DNA from: Candidatus Pollutiaquabacter sp.
GTDB taxonomy: Bacteria > Bacteroidota > Bacteroidia > AKYH767-A > 2013-40CM-41-45
DNA length: 27,799 nt
Direction of reading: 5' to 3'
Assembly: GCA_903854075.1 (NCBI GenBank)
Contig: CAINVI010000264.1
Coordinates: 1-27,799 of the forward strand
Shown piece by piece: positions 17,198-24,208 of the stretch. Under the pieces are notes generated by a model, which did not search any database, was not told the origin of the DNA, and worked only from the letters and a program-made list of their open reading frames with translations. The first letter of the stretch is position 1; each line of letters starts with the position of its first letter. A program made the translations under genes and the position numbers.

Positions 17198-17201
17198 CTC
17201 C

Positions 17202-18200
17202 ATGAAAGAGATTGTCGTCAGCGGTATACGCAGCACCGGAAACCTTCATTTGGGAAATTATTTCGGCGCTATGAAGAATTTTCTGAAAATGCAGCACGAT
17301 TACCAGTGCTTTTTCTTCATCGCGGATTACCATTCACTAACCACTCATCCGACGCCGGCCGATCTGCACAACAATGTGAAACAAGTACTGGTAGAATACC
17401 TGGCTTGCGGATTGGATCCGGAGGCAGCAACACTCTATGTACAAAGCGACTTGCCGGAAATCGCCGAGCTTTATCTGTTGCTGAACATGAATGCTTATGT
17501 CGGCGAACTGGAACGTTGCACTTCTTTCAAGGAAAAAATCCGCAAGCAGCCCGATAATATCAATGCAGGACTACTCACCTACCCCACATTGATGGCGGCC
17601 GATATTCTTATTCACCGAGCCCAGAAAGTTCCGGTAGGAAAAGACCAGGAGCAGCACCTGGAGATGGCACGCACATTCGGCAACCGCTTCAACCGTATTT
17701 ATGCGTGTGAACTATTTCCTGAGCCGTATGCTTTCAATTACGGCACATCACTGGTGAAAATCCCCGGCCTCGACGGCAGTGGGAAAATGGGGAAAAGCGA
17801 AGGCGAAGGCAATGCTATTTTTCTAGCCGATGAGCCCGATGTGATTCGTAAAAAAGTAATGCGTGCTGTCACCGATGCCGGACCAACACAGTTACAGCAG
17901 GAAAAACCGGACGTCATCAAAAATCTATTCCTGCTTATGGAAGCCGTCTCCGCTCCGGATACGATTGCGCATTTCGACGATCAATACAATGCGATGACGA
18001 TTCGCTACGGTGATTTGAAAAAACAACTGGCGGAGGACGTCATCCTGTTCACCGCTCCCTTGCGCGAAAAAATCAAGGAATTGTCCGGCGACGATGCTTT
18101 TATTCATAAAGTAGCCGCACACGGTGCTGAAAAAGCCCGTGAAAGCGCACGGAAAACCGTTGCCGAAGCCCGTCATGCGATTGGCATTCGACATTTTTAG
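17202..18200 (+). CDS. trpS: Tryptophan--tRNA ligase
   Basis: This class I aminoacyl-tRNA synthetase charges tRNA-Trp. From ATG 17202 it has 332 residues, the usual bacterial length. The HIGH-type signature is GNLHLGNYFG (13-22), the Trp-binding region includes AADILIHRAQKVPVGKDQEQHLEMAR, and the KMSKS loop is present as KMGKS (195-199) inside GLDGSGKMGKSEGEGN. The frame stays open 17 codons upstream to 17151, but that extension has no family similarity and would consume most of the 80-bp divergent spacer with the carboxylase gene. Confidence 0.96.
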   Translation: MKEIVVSGIRSTGNLHLGNYFGAMKNFLKMQHDYQCFFFIADYHSLTTHPTPADLHNNVKQVLVEYLACGLDPEAATLYVQSDLPEIAELYLLLNMNAYVGELERCTSFKEKIRKQPDNINAGLLTYPTLMAADILIHRAQKVPVGKDQEQHLEMARTFGNRFNRIYACELFPEPYAFNYGTSLVKIPGLDGSGKMGKSEGEGNAIFLADEPDVIRKKVMRAVTDAGPTQLQQEKPDVIKNLFLLMEAVSAPDTIAHFDDQYNAMTIRYGDLKKQLAEDVILFTAPLREKIKELSGDDAFIHKVAAHGAEKARESARKTVAEARHAIGIRHF

Positions 18201-18249
18201 TCCAGTACTTTAAATTTTTAATTTCCTGTATATCAGTTATTTGAATTAT

Positions 18250-18285
18250 TTTTAACAATGGATGTTATAACATCTATTGTTAAAA
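18250..18285. promoter_or_regulatory. Tandem TAACA-N5-TGTTA operators forming a 36-bp palindrome
   Basis: Two 15-bp sites of identical form, TAACA-ATGGA-TGTTA (18253-18267) and TAACA-TCTAT-TGTTA (18268-18282), abut exactly. Together with flanking TTTT and AAAA they form a 36-bp palindrome centred between 18267 and 18268, with only one mismatched pair of positions. The downstream edge lies 2 bp before the -7 element TATATTTG. This geometry suits two stacked dimers of a MarR-family repressor, and a MarR gene is the last member of the gene cluster that follows. Confidence 0.75.
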
Positions 18286-18287
18286 CT

Positions 18288-18295
18288 TATATTTG
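18288..18295 (+). promoter_or_regulatory. -7 promoter element of the YceI cluster
   Basis: TATATTTG matches TAnnTTTG exactly. Transcription should begin near 18300, giving a leader of about 30 nt before the YceI ATG at 18333. The expected -33 region falls inside the tandem palindrome, so repressor binding would block polymerase. Confidence 0.65.
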
Positions 18296-18322
18296 TGGTA
18301 CGAATAACAACTCATCCACTAA

Positions 18323-18330
18323 CCCCCCCC
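18323..18330 (+). repeat. C8 homopolymer immediately before the YceI start
   Basis: Eight consecutive C residues end 2 nt before the ATG at 18333, in the place of a ribosome-binding site. It is the only C tract of this length I noticed in the window. Length changes would alter the leader but not the reading frame. Confidence 0.55.
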
Positions 18331-18332
18331 TC

Positions 18333-18908
18333 ATGAAAAATCTACTTGTAGCCCTTGCTTGTCTAGTGACCGTTGGCGTTTCGGCGCAGAACTGGAAAGT
18401 CGATGCCAGCCACTCCAATGTAAAATTTAAAGTCAGTTACCTTCTCATTTCCGAAGTAGAAGGAAATTTCAAGAAGTTCGACGGCAGTTTCACCAGCGAG
18501 AAAGCCGACTTCTCCGATCTGAGCGTTTCCATGTCAGTAGACGTAGCGTCAATTAACACCGGCAACGACATGCGTGACGGTCACGTGAAAGGCGATGATT
18601 TCTTCAACGCAGAAAAATTCCCAACCATGACTTTTAAGAGCACGAGTGTTAAAGCATTGGGCAAAGGCAAACTGATGCTCACCGGCGATTTAACCATTCG
18701 TGATGTGACCAAGCGAGTTACCATTCCGGTTGTATATGGCGGAACTGTGAAAGATCCTTACGGAAACACACGCGCCGGATTCAAAGCCACCGGCACCATC
18801 AACCGTAAAGAATTTAAACTGCTGTGGGATAACAAAGCGGCCACCGGTGAAGCTGTAGTCGGTGATGATGTTGAATTCACGATTGACGCTTCCCTTATTA
18901 AGCAATAA
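18333..18908 (+). CDS. YceI family periplasmic lipid/isoprenoid-binding protein
   Basis: A signal peptide (MKNLLVALACLVTVGVSAQ) precedes a complete YceI lipocalin-like domain: WKVDASHSNVKFKVSYLL, KFDGSF, SVDVASINTGNDMRDGHVKGDDFF, PTMTFKST and FELL-type strand ending VEFTIDASL. YceI proteins bind long isoprenoid chains such as quinones in the periplasm and are often stress-induced. The frame is open to 18258, but that would run through the operator and promoter, so ATG 18333 is the start. The gene leads the cluster with nitroreductase, pirin and MarR and is followed by its own terminator, so it may be the most abundantly transcribed member. Confidence 0.92.
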   Translation: MKNLLVALACLVTVGVSAQNWKVDASHSNVKFKVSYLLISEVEGNFKKFDGSFTSEKADFSDLSVSMSVDVASINTGNDMRDGHVKGDDFFNAEKFPTMTFKSTSVKALGKGKLMLTGDLTIRDVTKRVTIPVVYGGTVKDPYGNTRAGFKATGTINRKEFKLLWDNKAATGEAVVGDDVEFTIDASLIKQ

Positions 18909-18940
18909 TTACTCCCAAAAGGAGCTACCTCTCTTACTGA

Positions 18941-18968
18941 AACGGCTCCATAACGGAGCCGTTTTTTT
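18941..18968 (+). terminator. Rho-independent terminator between YceI and nitroreductase
   Basis: A 9-bp stem (AACGGCTCC, loop ATAAC, GGAGCCGTT) leads into seven T residues (18962-18968). It ends only 21 bp before the nitroreductase ATG, and no promoter is visible in between, so downstream genes probably depend on read-through. Confidence 0.9.
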
Positions 18969-18989
18969 ATCGCCTTAATACTGCCAACT

Positions 18990-19580
18990 ATGATACATCC
19001 GCATTTATCCAACCGAAGAAGCATTCTGGCCTTTTCCGATCAGGCCGTAGACGATCAAACGTTTCTGAAATTGTTCGAAGCGGCACGCTGGGCAGCTTCC
19101 GCATTCAACGAACAACCTTGGCGTTTCATTGCTGGTCGTCGTGGCGAAGCAACCTTTGAAAAACTACTCGAGTGTCTTGCCGAAGGCAATCGTCTGTGGG
19201 CTGCTAATGCGGGTCTGCTTTTTCTAAGTATCGCCAAGAAAACGAGCTCTCACAATCAGCTCTTCAACCGGCACGCGCAGCATGACCTGGGCTTGGCCGT
19301 CGGGAACATCACCTTTGAGGCCAAAGAAGCGGGTATCGATTTGCACCAGATGGGCGGATTCGATAGCGCTAAAGCCATTACTCTTTTCCATATCCCTGAC
19401 GACTTCGAGCCGGTGGCCATTGTTGCCGGCGGATATCCTGGCGACACTTCCTTATTGAACGAAAATCTGAAAGCACGCGCAGCTAAACCACGTACACGAA
19501 AGCCACTGAACGAATTGGTTTTCACCGGAACTTTCGGACAGTCGCATCCTTTGTGCATTCACCCAATCACAACTTCATAA
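18990..19580 (+). CDS. Nitroreductase family FMN oxidoreductase
   Basis: The 196-residue protein is a single-domain FMN-dependent nitroreductase. The FMN-phosphate motif NRRSILAF (8-15) and ASAFNEQPWRF (37-47) are clear, followed by a dimer-forming helical region (QHDLGLAVGNITFEAKEAGI) and VAIVAGGYPG near the C terminus, which closes on the flavin. Such enzymes use NAD(P)H to reduce quinones, nitroaromatics or electrophilic aldehydes. Its stop codon overlaps the pirin start (TAATG), so the two are translationally coupled. With pirin, YceI and MarR alongside, quinone or electrophile detoxification is the likely role. Confidence 0.9.
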   Translation: MIHPHLSNRRSILAFSDQAVDDQTFLKLFEAARWAASAFNEQPWRFIAGRRGEATFEKLLECLAEGNRLWAANAGLLFLSIAKKTSSHNQLFNRHAQHDLGLAVGNITFEAKEAGIDLHQMGGFDSAKAITLFHIPDDFEPVAIVAGGYPGDTSLLNENLKARAAKPRTRKPLNELVFTGTFGQSHPLCIHPITTS

Positions 19581-20290
19581 TGAAGACACTGTTTCATCCT
19601 GCAGCAGAACGCGGCCATGCCGATCACGGCTGGCTAAATGCTCATCACAGTTTCAGCTTCGCCGGCTGGTACGACCCTTCTAAAGTTCATTTTGGTATGT
19701 TGCGGGTGCTGAATGATGATATCGTTGCGGGTGGGCAAGGATTCGGCATGCATCCCCACAACGACATGGAGATCATTACCATCATTCTTTCCGGAGCGCT
19801 GCAACACCGTGACAACATGGGCAATGGATCCATCATTCGTCCCGGAGATGTGCAGGTAATGAGTGCCGGAACAGGCGTGTACCATTCTGAATTCAATCCA
19901 TCCGAAACGGAACCCACCAACCTTTTTCAGTTGTGGATATTTCCCAAGGAAAAGAACATCGCTCCGCGCTACGACCAGCAATCGTTTGCCGCTTCGGCAC
20001 GTGAAAATCGGATTCAAACTGTTGCTTCCGGATTCCGGAACGGCAATGAGCTGTACATCCATCAGGATGCCGCGCTTTCGCTTACAAAATTACAGGCGGG
20101 CACGACGCTGGAATACGTCCCGGCAAAAACCGGCAATGGCGCTTATGTGATGGTGATCCATGGCAGCGCAACGATTGGCGGAATAGCCGCTTCTTCACGT
20201 GATGCCGTCGGCATCTGGGACGCAGCCTCCATCTCCCTTTCCGCGCAAGCGGACACGGAGCTTCTTATCATAGATGTTCCGATGAATTAA
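19580..20290 (+). CDS. Pirin family protein (cupin; YhaK/YhhW-like)
   Basis: This 236-residue bicupin has the pirin opening (RGHADHGWLNAHHSFSFAGWYDP, VHFGMLRVLNDD). The N-terminal cupin metal site is intact: H58 and H60 in MHPHNDMEI, H102 and E104 in VYHSEFNP. Related bacterial pirins have quercetin 2,3-dioxygenase activity or act as redox-sensitive proteins; the physiological substrate is unknown. The ATG at 19580 overlaps the nitroreductase stop by one base; a GTG at 19553 would add nine residues inside the upstream gene and is less likely. It lies between the nitroreductase and marR genes. Confidence 0.93.
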   Translation: MKTLFHPAAERGHADHGWLNAHHSFSFAGWYDPSKVHFGMLRVLNDDIVAGGQGFGMHPHNDMEIITIILSGALQHRDNMGNGSIIRPGDVQVMSAGTGVYHSEFNPSETEPTNLFQLWIFPKEKNIAPRYDQQSFAASARENRIQTVASGFRNGNELYIHQDAALSLTKLQAGTTLEYVPAKTGNGAYVMVIHGSATIGGIAASSRDAVGIWDAASISLSAQADTELLIIDVPMN

Positions 20291-20321
20291 TAGTTGACCC
20301 TTCTTCAAAATTACAGGTAAC

Positions 20322-20774
20322 GTGAAACTGGAAGATGAAATAAAACAAAAGAAGTTCCGCAGTGAGGCACACAAACTCGGCGTGAATATCATATTCACCT
20401 ATAATTGGCTGATCCATCGTCAGTCTTCCTTTCTGAAAAAGTACGGTATCACGTCGCAGCAATTCAACATCCTGCGCATTCTGCGCGGTATGCAAGGAAA
20501 ACCGGCCAGCATCAAGCTACTGCGCGAACGAATGCTCGATAAAATGAGTGATGCTTCCCGTATCGTGGAAAAGTTACGGGTCAAAGGACTGGTTAAACGA
20601 ACGACCAACACGGAGGATCGTCGTGCATGTGATGTACTGATCACGGACAAAGGCCTTGCAGTACTCACCGAAATCGATAATAACTTTGAAGTAATCGACC
20701 GACTTTTTGATGCACTTAACGACAAGGAAATGAAAGCCTTGAACGAACTGCTGGATGCTCTTCGGGGCTCCTGA
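20322..20774 (+). CDS. MarR family transcriptional regulator
   Basis: The 150-residue protein has dimerisation helices at both ends and a winged helix in the middle: YGITSQQFNILRILRG, recognition region LRERMLDKMSDASRIVEKLRVKGLV, and wing with TEDRRACDVLITDKG (97-111). Its only cysteine, C103, lies in the wing, which could allow redox control but is not proof of it. The start is GTG at 20322, as no in-frame ATG precedes the domain. It follows pirin by 31 nt and is the last gene of the cluster. I infer that it represses the cluster through the tandem palindromes at 18253-18282, including its own gene. Confidence 0.9.
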   Translation: MKLEDEIKQKKFRSEAHKLGVNIIFTYNWLIHRQSSFLKKYGITSQQFNILRILRGMQGKPASIKLLRERMLDKMSDASRIVEKLRVKGLVKRTTNTEDRRACDVLITDKGLAVLTEIDNNFEVIDRLFDALNDKEMKALNELLDALRGS

Positions 20775-20778
20775 ACGG

Positions 20779-20810
20779 TTGACTCGTTTAGGATTTTTAT
20801 CCTACCTTAG
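20779..20810 (+). promoter_or_regulatory. Likely promoter of the HU/SPOR gene with inverted repeat in the spacer
   Basis: TTGAC (20779-20783) and TACCTTAG (20803-20810, one mismatch to TAnnTTTG) have 21 nt between TTG and the -7 element. Inside the spacer, TAGGAT (20789-20794) and ATCCTA (20799-20804) form a 6-bp inverted repeat around TTTT. It could bind a regulator or form a hairpin. The ATG follows at 20828. Confidence 0.45.
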
Positions 20811-20827
20811 CCGCAGTATAATCGGAC

Positions 20828-21841
20828 ATGCGGCCTTTCGACCACCATATCTACTCCCTTCTGTTGGATCACGACTGTGTGATTATCCCATCGTTGGGCG
20901 GTTTTATCGCATCGCGGGAGCAGGCACATGTAGACACCATCCGTCAGACCGCCATTCCTCCCCGCCGCAAACTAGCGTTTAATGTTTATCTCAAACAAAA
21001 CGATGGTTTACTGGCGAAGCGATTGGTAGAAACCGAACACGTCACCTATCCGGAAGCCTTACAGGAAATTGAAGCGTACGTGTCCAATTGTATGGACGAA
21101 CTCGGCAAAGGCCGTAATGTCAACATCCAGAAAGTCGGACGGCTCTCTTTCGACACTTCCCGCAACTTGCAGTTTGAGCCCGATCAGCAGAGCGTATTAT
21201 TACCCGATGCTTTTGGATTAGGCGCCATTCCGGTGCATACATTAAATGCAGTACCTGCCGCCCGCCCGGAAAAGAAAAAACAATTACGGCCCTCCCTACC
21301 GCCTTCTAAAAAAAGCGGGCAACAGAAAGAACGTTCACTGGTAGGTGCGATCGCAATCGCAGGAGCCATTCTGTGGTTCTCGTTCAATGTTTACCTGGTT
21401 AGCCGCGACCGTTACAGCAAAGCGAGTCTTAATCCGCTCGACTCCATGATTCCTGAAACGGAGCAGGTTCCCGCAATTACGCCTCCACCAACCACGGTTC
21501 GCGTGGAAACGGTTTATGTTGCCGCCACCGCTCCGGTTAAAGAAGATGCAGTGGTAGTGAAAGAAGATTCAACGGCTGTTGCCAGAACAGTAAAAGAACA
21601 ACCTGCTGTGCCTTCTACCGGTTTTTTCTTCCTGGTAGCCGGCGTTTTCAAGTCCCACGAAAATGCAGAGCGGTTGTCGAATGAATTGCGCGCCGCCGGT
21701 TTTGCCGAAGCGGCGATTATTGACACCAACAACAACCGGTTTTACGTAAGCTACGGACGTTACGCGACACGCGATGCTGCTAAAGCTATGGCAGGAACGT
21801 TGCGTGCTCAATCGCGCGAAAGCTGGATTTATCAGCGATAA
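20828..21841 (+). CDS. CCDC81-type HU domain / SPOR domain membrane protein
   Basis: In 337 residues, two bacterial CCDC81-like HU domains come first (about 1-58 and 60-130: YSLLLDHDCVIIPSLGGFIA, and NVNIQKVGRLSFD). A basic Pro/Lys-rich linker, one transmembrane helix (about 171-191) and a Pro/Val/Thr-rich stretch follow, then a C-terminal SPOR domain (about 263-337) that binds denuded peptidoglycan glycans. The layout places the HU domains in the cytoplasm and SPOR in the periplasm, so the protein may link an internal partner to the division septum or cell wall. This combination is recurrent in Bacteroidota. It is next to rpoN. Confidence 0.86.
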   Translation: MRPFDHHIYSLLLDHDCVIIPSLGGFIASREQAHVDTIRQTAIPPRRKLAFNVYLKQNDGLLAKRLVETEHVTYPEALQEIEAYVSNCMDELGKGRNVNIQKVGRLSFDTSRNLQFEPDQQSVLLPDAFGLGAIPVHTLNAVPAARPEKKKQLRPSLPPSKKSGQQKERSLVGAIAIAGAILWFSFNVYLVSRDRYSKASLNPLDSMIPETEQVPAITPPPTTVRVETVYVAATAPVKEDAVVVKEDSTAVARTVKEQPAVPSTGFFFLVAGVFKSHENAERLSNELRAAGFAEAAIIDTNNNRFYVSYGRYATRDAAKAMAGTLRAQSRESWIYQR

Positions 21842-21868
21842 ACCACCCTTTTTTAGGTTCACTTCCCG

Positions 21869-21897
21869 TTGACTTCTGCAATCGTTTCGTAAATTTG
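21869..21897 (+). promoter_or_regulatory. Bacteroidota-type promoter of rpoN
   Basis: TTG at 21869-21871 and TAAATTTG at 21890-21897 match the -33 and -7 elements with 18 nt between. Transcription would start near 21903, about 25 nt before the ATG at 21927. Confidence 0.65.
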
Positions 21898-21926
21898 TAG
21901 AAGTACGAAACGTCTCCGTTACTATT

Positions 21927-23408
21927 ATGAGCTCCATGCGCCAGGGTTTGCAACAACGCTTGTTGCAAAAATTATCGCCGCAGCAGATTCAACTGATGAA
22001 GCTGCTGCAAATTCCTGTCGCTAATCTTGAACAACGTATCAAGGAAGAATTACAGGAAAATCCTGCACTGGAAGAAGGGGCAGAACTTTCGGAGGAAGAT
22101 GAATACAAAGCCGACTCCGACGAAAGCGACAGTACCGATTCCACCGATGACGAAGACATCACCGAACGGGAGGAAGATATCAGTCTGGACGAATACTTGA
22201 CTGACGATGAAATTCCGGAATATAAAACGGCGGCAGGCAACACTTCTGCCGATGATGAACGACACGAGTCTCCGGTCGTAGCACAGGCCAATTTCCAGGA
22301 ACAGCTATTAGCACAACTTTATACGTTGGATTTTGACGATCGTGAGTATCATATCGCCGAACAACTTATTGGCAGTATAGATGACGACGGTTATCTGCGT
22401 CGCGAACTGACCGCGGTGGTGGACGATCTTCTCTTCGCCCAGAATATTTCGACCACGTTGGAAGAACTGGAAGCGATACTGAAAGCGATTCAGGCGCTGG
22501 ATCCTCCCGGTGTCGGTGCCCGTTCCTTGCAGGAATGTCTTTTGTTGCAACTCGAACGAAAAGGGGATAAACGACCGGGAATTCTGTTAGCCCGCAAGAT
22601 TCTTTCTAAACGATTCGATGAGTTCTCCCGAAAACACTACGAACGTATCGAACGTGATCTGGGAATTAGTGAGGAGCAATTGAAAGACGCAATAGCGGAG
22701 ATTCTCAAATTGAATCCCAGGCCGGGCGATGCCGGTTCACAGGGAACCCGCTCCGTAGAACACATCATTCCGGATTTCATCCTGCTTAATAATGATGGCA
22801 CACTGGAGTTGTCGCTGAACTCACGTAACGCGCCTGAATTGCGGTTGAGCAGAGACTATAAGGAAATGCTGGACCATTACAGCAAAGACAAGAAGAACAC
22901 CAAAGCCAACCGCGATGCGATTCAATTTGTCAAACAGAAACTGGACGCAGCCAAATGGTTTATCGATGCCTTACAACAACGGCAGCACACATTGCTGGAA
23001 ACGATGCGCGCCATAATGGAATATCAGTACGACTACTTCCTGGAAGGCGATACCAGAAAGCTGAAGAAGATGGTCTTGCGTGACATCGCTGAAAAAGTGA
23101 ATATGGACATATCGACGGTTTCACGCGTAGCCAACAGTAAATATGTACAAACTCACTTCGGCACTTTTCTGCTTAAAAGTTTCTTCTCCGAAGGATTGCA
23201 AACGGACTCCGGCGAAGAAGTATCGAGTAAAGAGGTTAAGCAAATTTTGCAGGATTGTATCGGATCAGAAGACAAGCGACATCCGCTGACCGACGATGCG
23301 TTGACCAAAATCCTGAATGAAAAAGGATACAAACTGGCCCGACGTACGGTTGCGAAATACCGTGAAATGCTGGAGATTCCGGTCGCACGCTTACGAAAAG
23401 AACTATGA
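21927..23408 (+). CDS. rpoN: RNA polymerase sigma-54 factor
   Basis: All three regions of sigma-54 are present in 493 residues. Region I (about 4-48) is Gln/Leu-rich (LSPQQIQLMKLLQIPVANLE) and is where activators act. Region II (about 50-110) is the acidic Asp/Glu linker. Region III contains the core-binding domain, a helix-turn-helix (DISTVSRVANSKYV, binding the -12 element) and the RpoN box ARRTVAKYR (471-479), which contacts the -24 element. Length is normal. No AAA+ enhancer-binding activator is encoded in this window. The stop overlaps the next gene's ATG by 4 nt (ATGA). Confidence 0.97.
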   Translation: MSSMRQGLQQRLLQKLSPQQIQLMKLLQIPVANLEQRIKEELQENPALEEGAELSEEDEYKADSDESDSTDSTDDEDITEREEDISLDEYLTDDEIPEYKTAAGNTSADDERHESPVVAQANFQEQLLAQLYTLDFDDREYHIAEQLIGSIDDDGYLRRELTAVVDDLLFAQNISTTLEELEAILKAIQALDPPGVGARSLQECLLLQLERKGDKRPGILLARKILSKRFDEFSRKHYERIERDLGISEEQLKDAIAEILKLNPRPGDAGSQGTRSVEHIIPDFILLNNDGTLELSLNSRNAPELRLSRDYKEMLDHYSKDKKNTKANRDAIQFVKQKLDAAKWFIDALQQRQHTLLETMRAIMEYQYDYFLEGDTRKLKKMVLRDIAEKVNMDISTVSRVANSKYVQTHFGTFLLKSFFSEGLQTDSGEEVSSKEVKQILQDCIGSEDKRHPLTDDALTKILNEKGYKLARRTVAKYREMLEIPVARLRKEL

Positions 23409-24013
23409 ACCGGCGATTGGCGCACTGGACTTCTGTGGTATTGCATCCTGTGTTGATGCCGACCTACGCGTTGTGGATCCTACTGAATTACAATACGTAT
23501 CTTAAATACACCACCACCGCCATCGAACAACTGGTGCTTTTCGCGATTGTAATTGTAAATAATTTACTGGCTCCGCTGATCATTACTTATATACTGATTC
23601 GTCGGGGCTGGATCCGCTCGTTCGAAATGGATACCAAAGAAGAGCGACTGATACCCTTTGCCGCTAACGCCGCATTGTTACTGACTTCCTATTACCTTAT
23701 GGAACAATTACTGCTACCGAAAGTGTATAGCCTGTTGCTGCTGGGCGCCGCGGTATCTGTTGTACTCGCTATTCTTATCAATCTGAAGTGGAAAATCAGC
23801 ATTCATATGATTGGCATTGGCGGAATGACGGGAATACTTTTCGGACTGTCGACTTTTTTGTTTGTCGATCTGCGGATGCCGGTAATTTTTTGTCTCTTGA
23901 CCGCCGGAGTACTTGGCACTGCACGGTTAACACTCGATGCTCACACACCGGCACAATTATATGCGGGATTCGGCGTCGGATTTGCCAGTGAATTCCTGTT
24001 GCTGGCACTATAA
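23405..24013 (+). CDS. Degenerate PAP2-like polytopic membrane protein
   Basis: This 202-residue protein has about six hydrophobic helices. KWKISIHMIGIGG (128-140) resembles the PSGH block of PAP2 phosphatases with H134, and ARLTLDAHTPAQLYAG (173-188) resembles the SRx5Hx3D block with R174 and H180. The final Asp is Gln (Q184) and the first block is reduced to TKEERLIP (77-84). It therefore looks like a PAP2-superfamily member with an altered active site and may not be a phosphatase. It overlaps rpoN by 4 nt and is translationally coupled to it. Confidence 0.68.
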   Translation: MNRRLAHWTSVVLHPVLMPTYALWILLNYNTYLKYTTTAIEQLVLFAIVIVNNLLAPLIITYILIRRGWIRSFEMDTKEERLIPFAANAALLLTSYYLMEQLLLPKVYSLLLLGAAVSVVLAILINLKWKISIHMIGIGGMTGILFGLSTFLFVDLRMPVIFCLLTAGVLGTARLTLDAHTPAQLYAGFGVGFASEFLLLAL

Positions 24014-24055
24014 ACGGATGGAAGCAGAACCAATGGCGTTGCTTGTATCATCCGT
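24014..24055. repeat. Imperfect nested inverted repeat after the PAP2-like gene
   Basis: ACGGATG (24014-24020) pairs with CATCCGT (24049-24055), and inside it AAGCA (24022-24026) pairs with TGCTT (24040-24044). It begins directly after the stop of the PAP2-like gene. On the plus strand an A-rich rather than T-rich run follows, so a standard terminator is doubtful; it could protect the mRNA 3' end. Confidence 0.4.
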
Positions 24056-24066
24056 GGAGAAAAAAG

Positions 24067-24140
24067 TGGGCCCACCAGGGCTCGAACCTGGGACCAACAG
24101 ATTATGAGTCTGCTGCTCTAACCGACTGAGCTATAGGCCC
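24067..24140 (-). tRNA. tRNA with CAU anticodon (Met elongator or Ile2)
   Basis: Read on the minus strand, the acceptor GGGCCTA pairs with TGGGCCC (one G-U wobble). The D arm contains AGCTCAGTCGGTTAGAGC, the anticodon loop CTCATAA gives CAT, and the T arm GGTTCGAGCC is standard. The discriminator base is A and no CCA is encoded (A followed by CTTTTTT). CAU is used by both elongator tRNA-Met and tRNA-Ile2, whose C34 is modified to lysidine; I cannot separate these by eye. It is not an initiator tRNA, since position 1-72 is a normal G-C pair and the three-G-C-pair anticodon stem is absent. Confidence 0.93.
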
Positions 24141-24180
24141 GAATTTGACAAAAAACGTACAAATTGGAAATGCGAAGATA

Positions 24181-24188
24181 TATCTTTG
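24181..24188 (+). promoter_or_regulatory. -7 promoter element of the HAD gene
   Basis: TATCTTTG matches TAnnTTTG exactly, 20 nt before the ATG at 24209. A TTG at the proper -33 spacing is not evident. Confidence 0.45.
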
Positions 24189-24208
24189 CCGCCAATCTTT
24201 GAAGTCCG

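Noticed and set aside
18258..18332. In-frame 25-codon extension of YceI
   Set aside because: It would be translated through the operator and upstream of the predicted transcription start, and would displace the signal peptide.
24014..24066. Nested inverted repeat read as a Rho-independent terminator
   Set aside because: The long loop and the A-rich rather than T-rich flank on the plus strand do not fit; kept only as a repeat.
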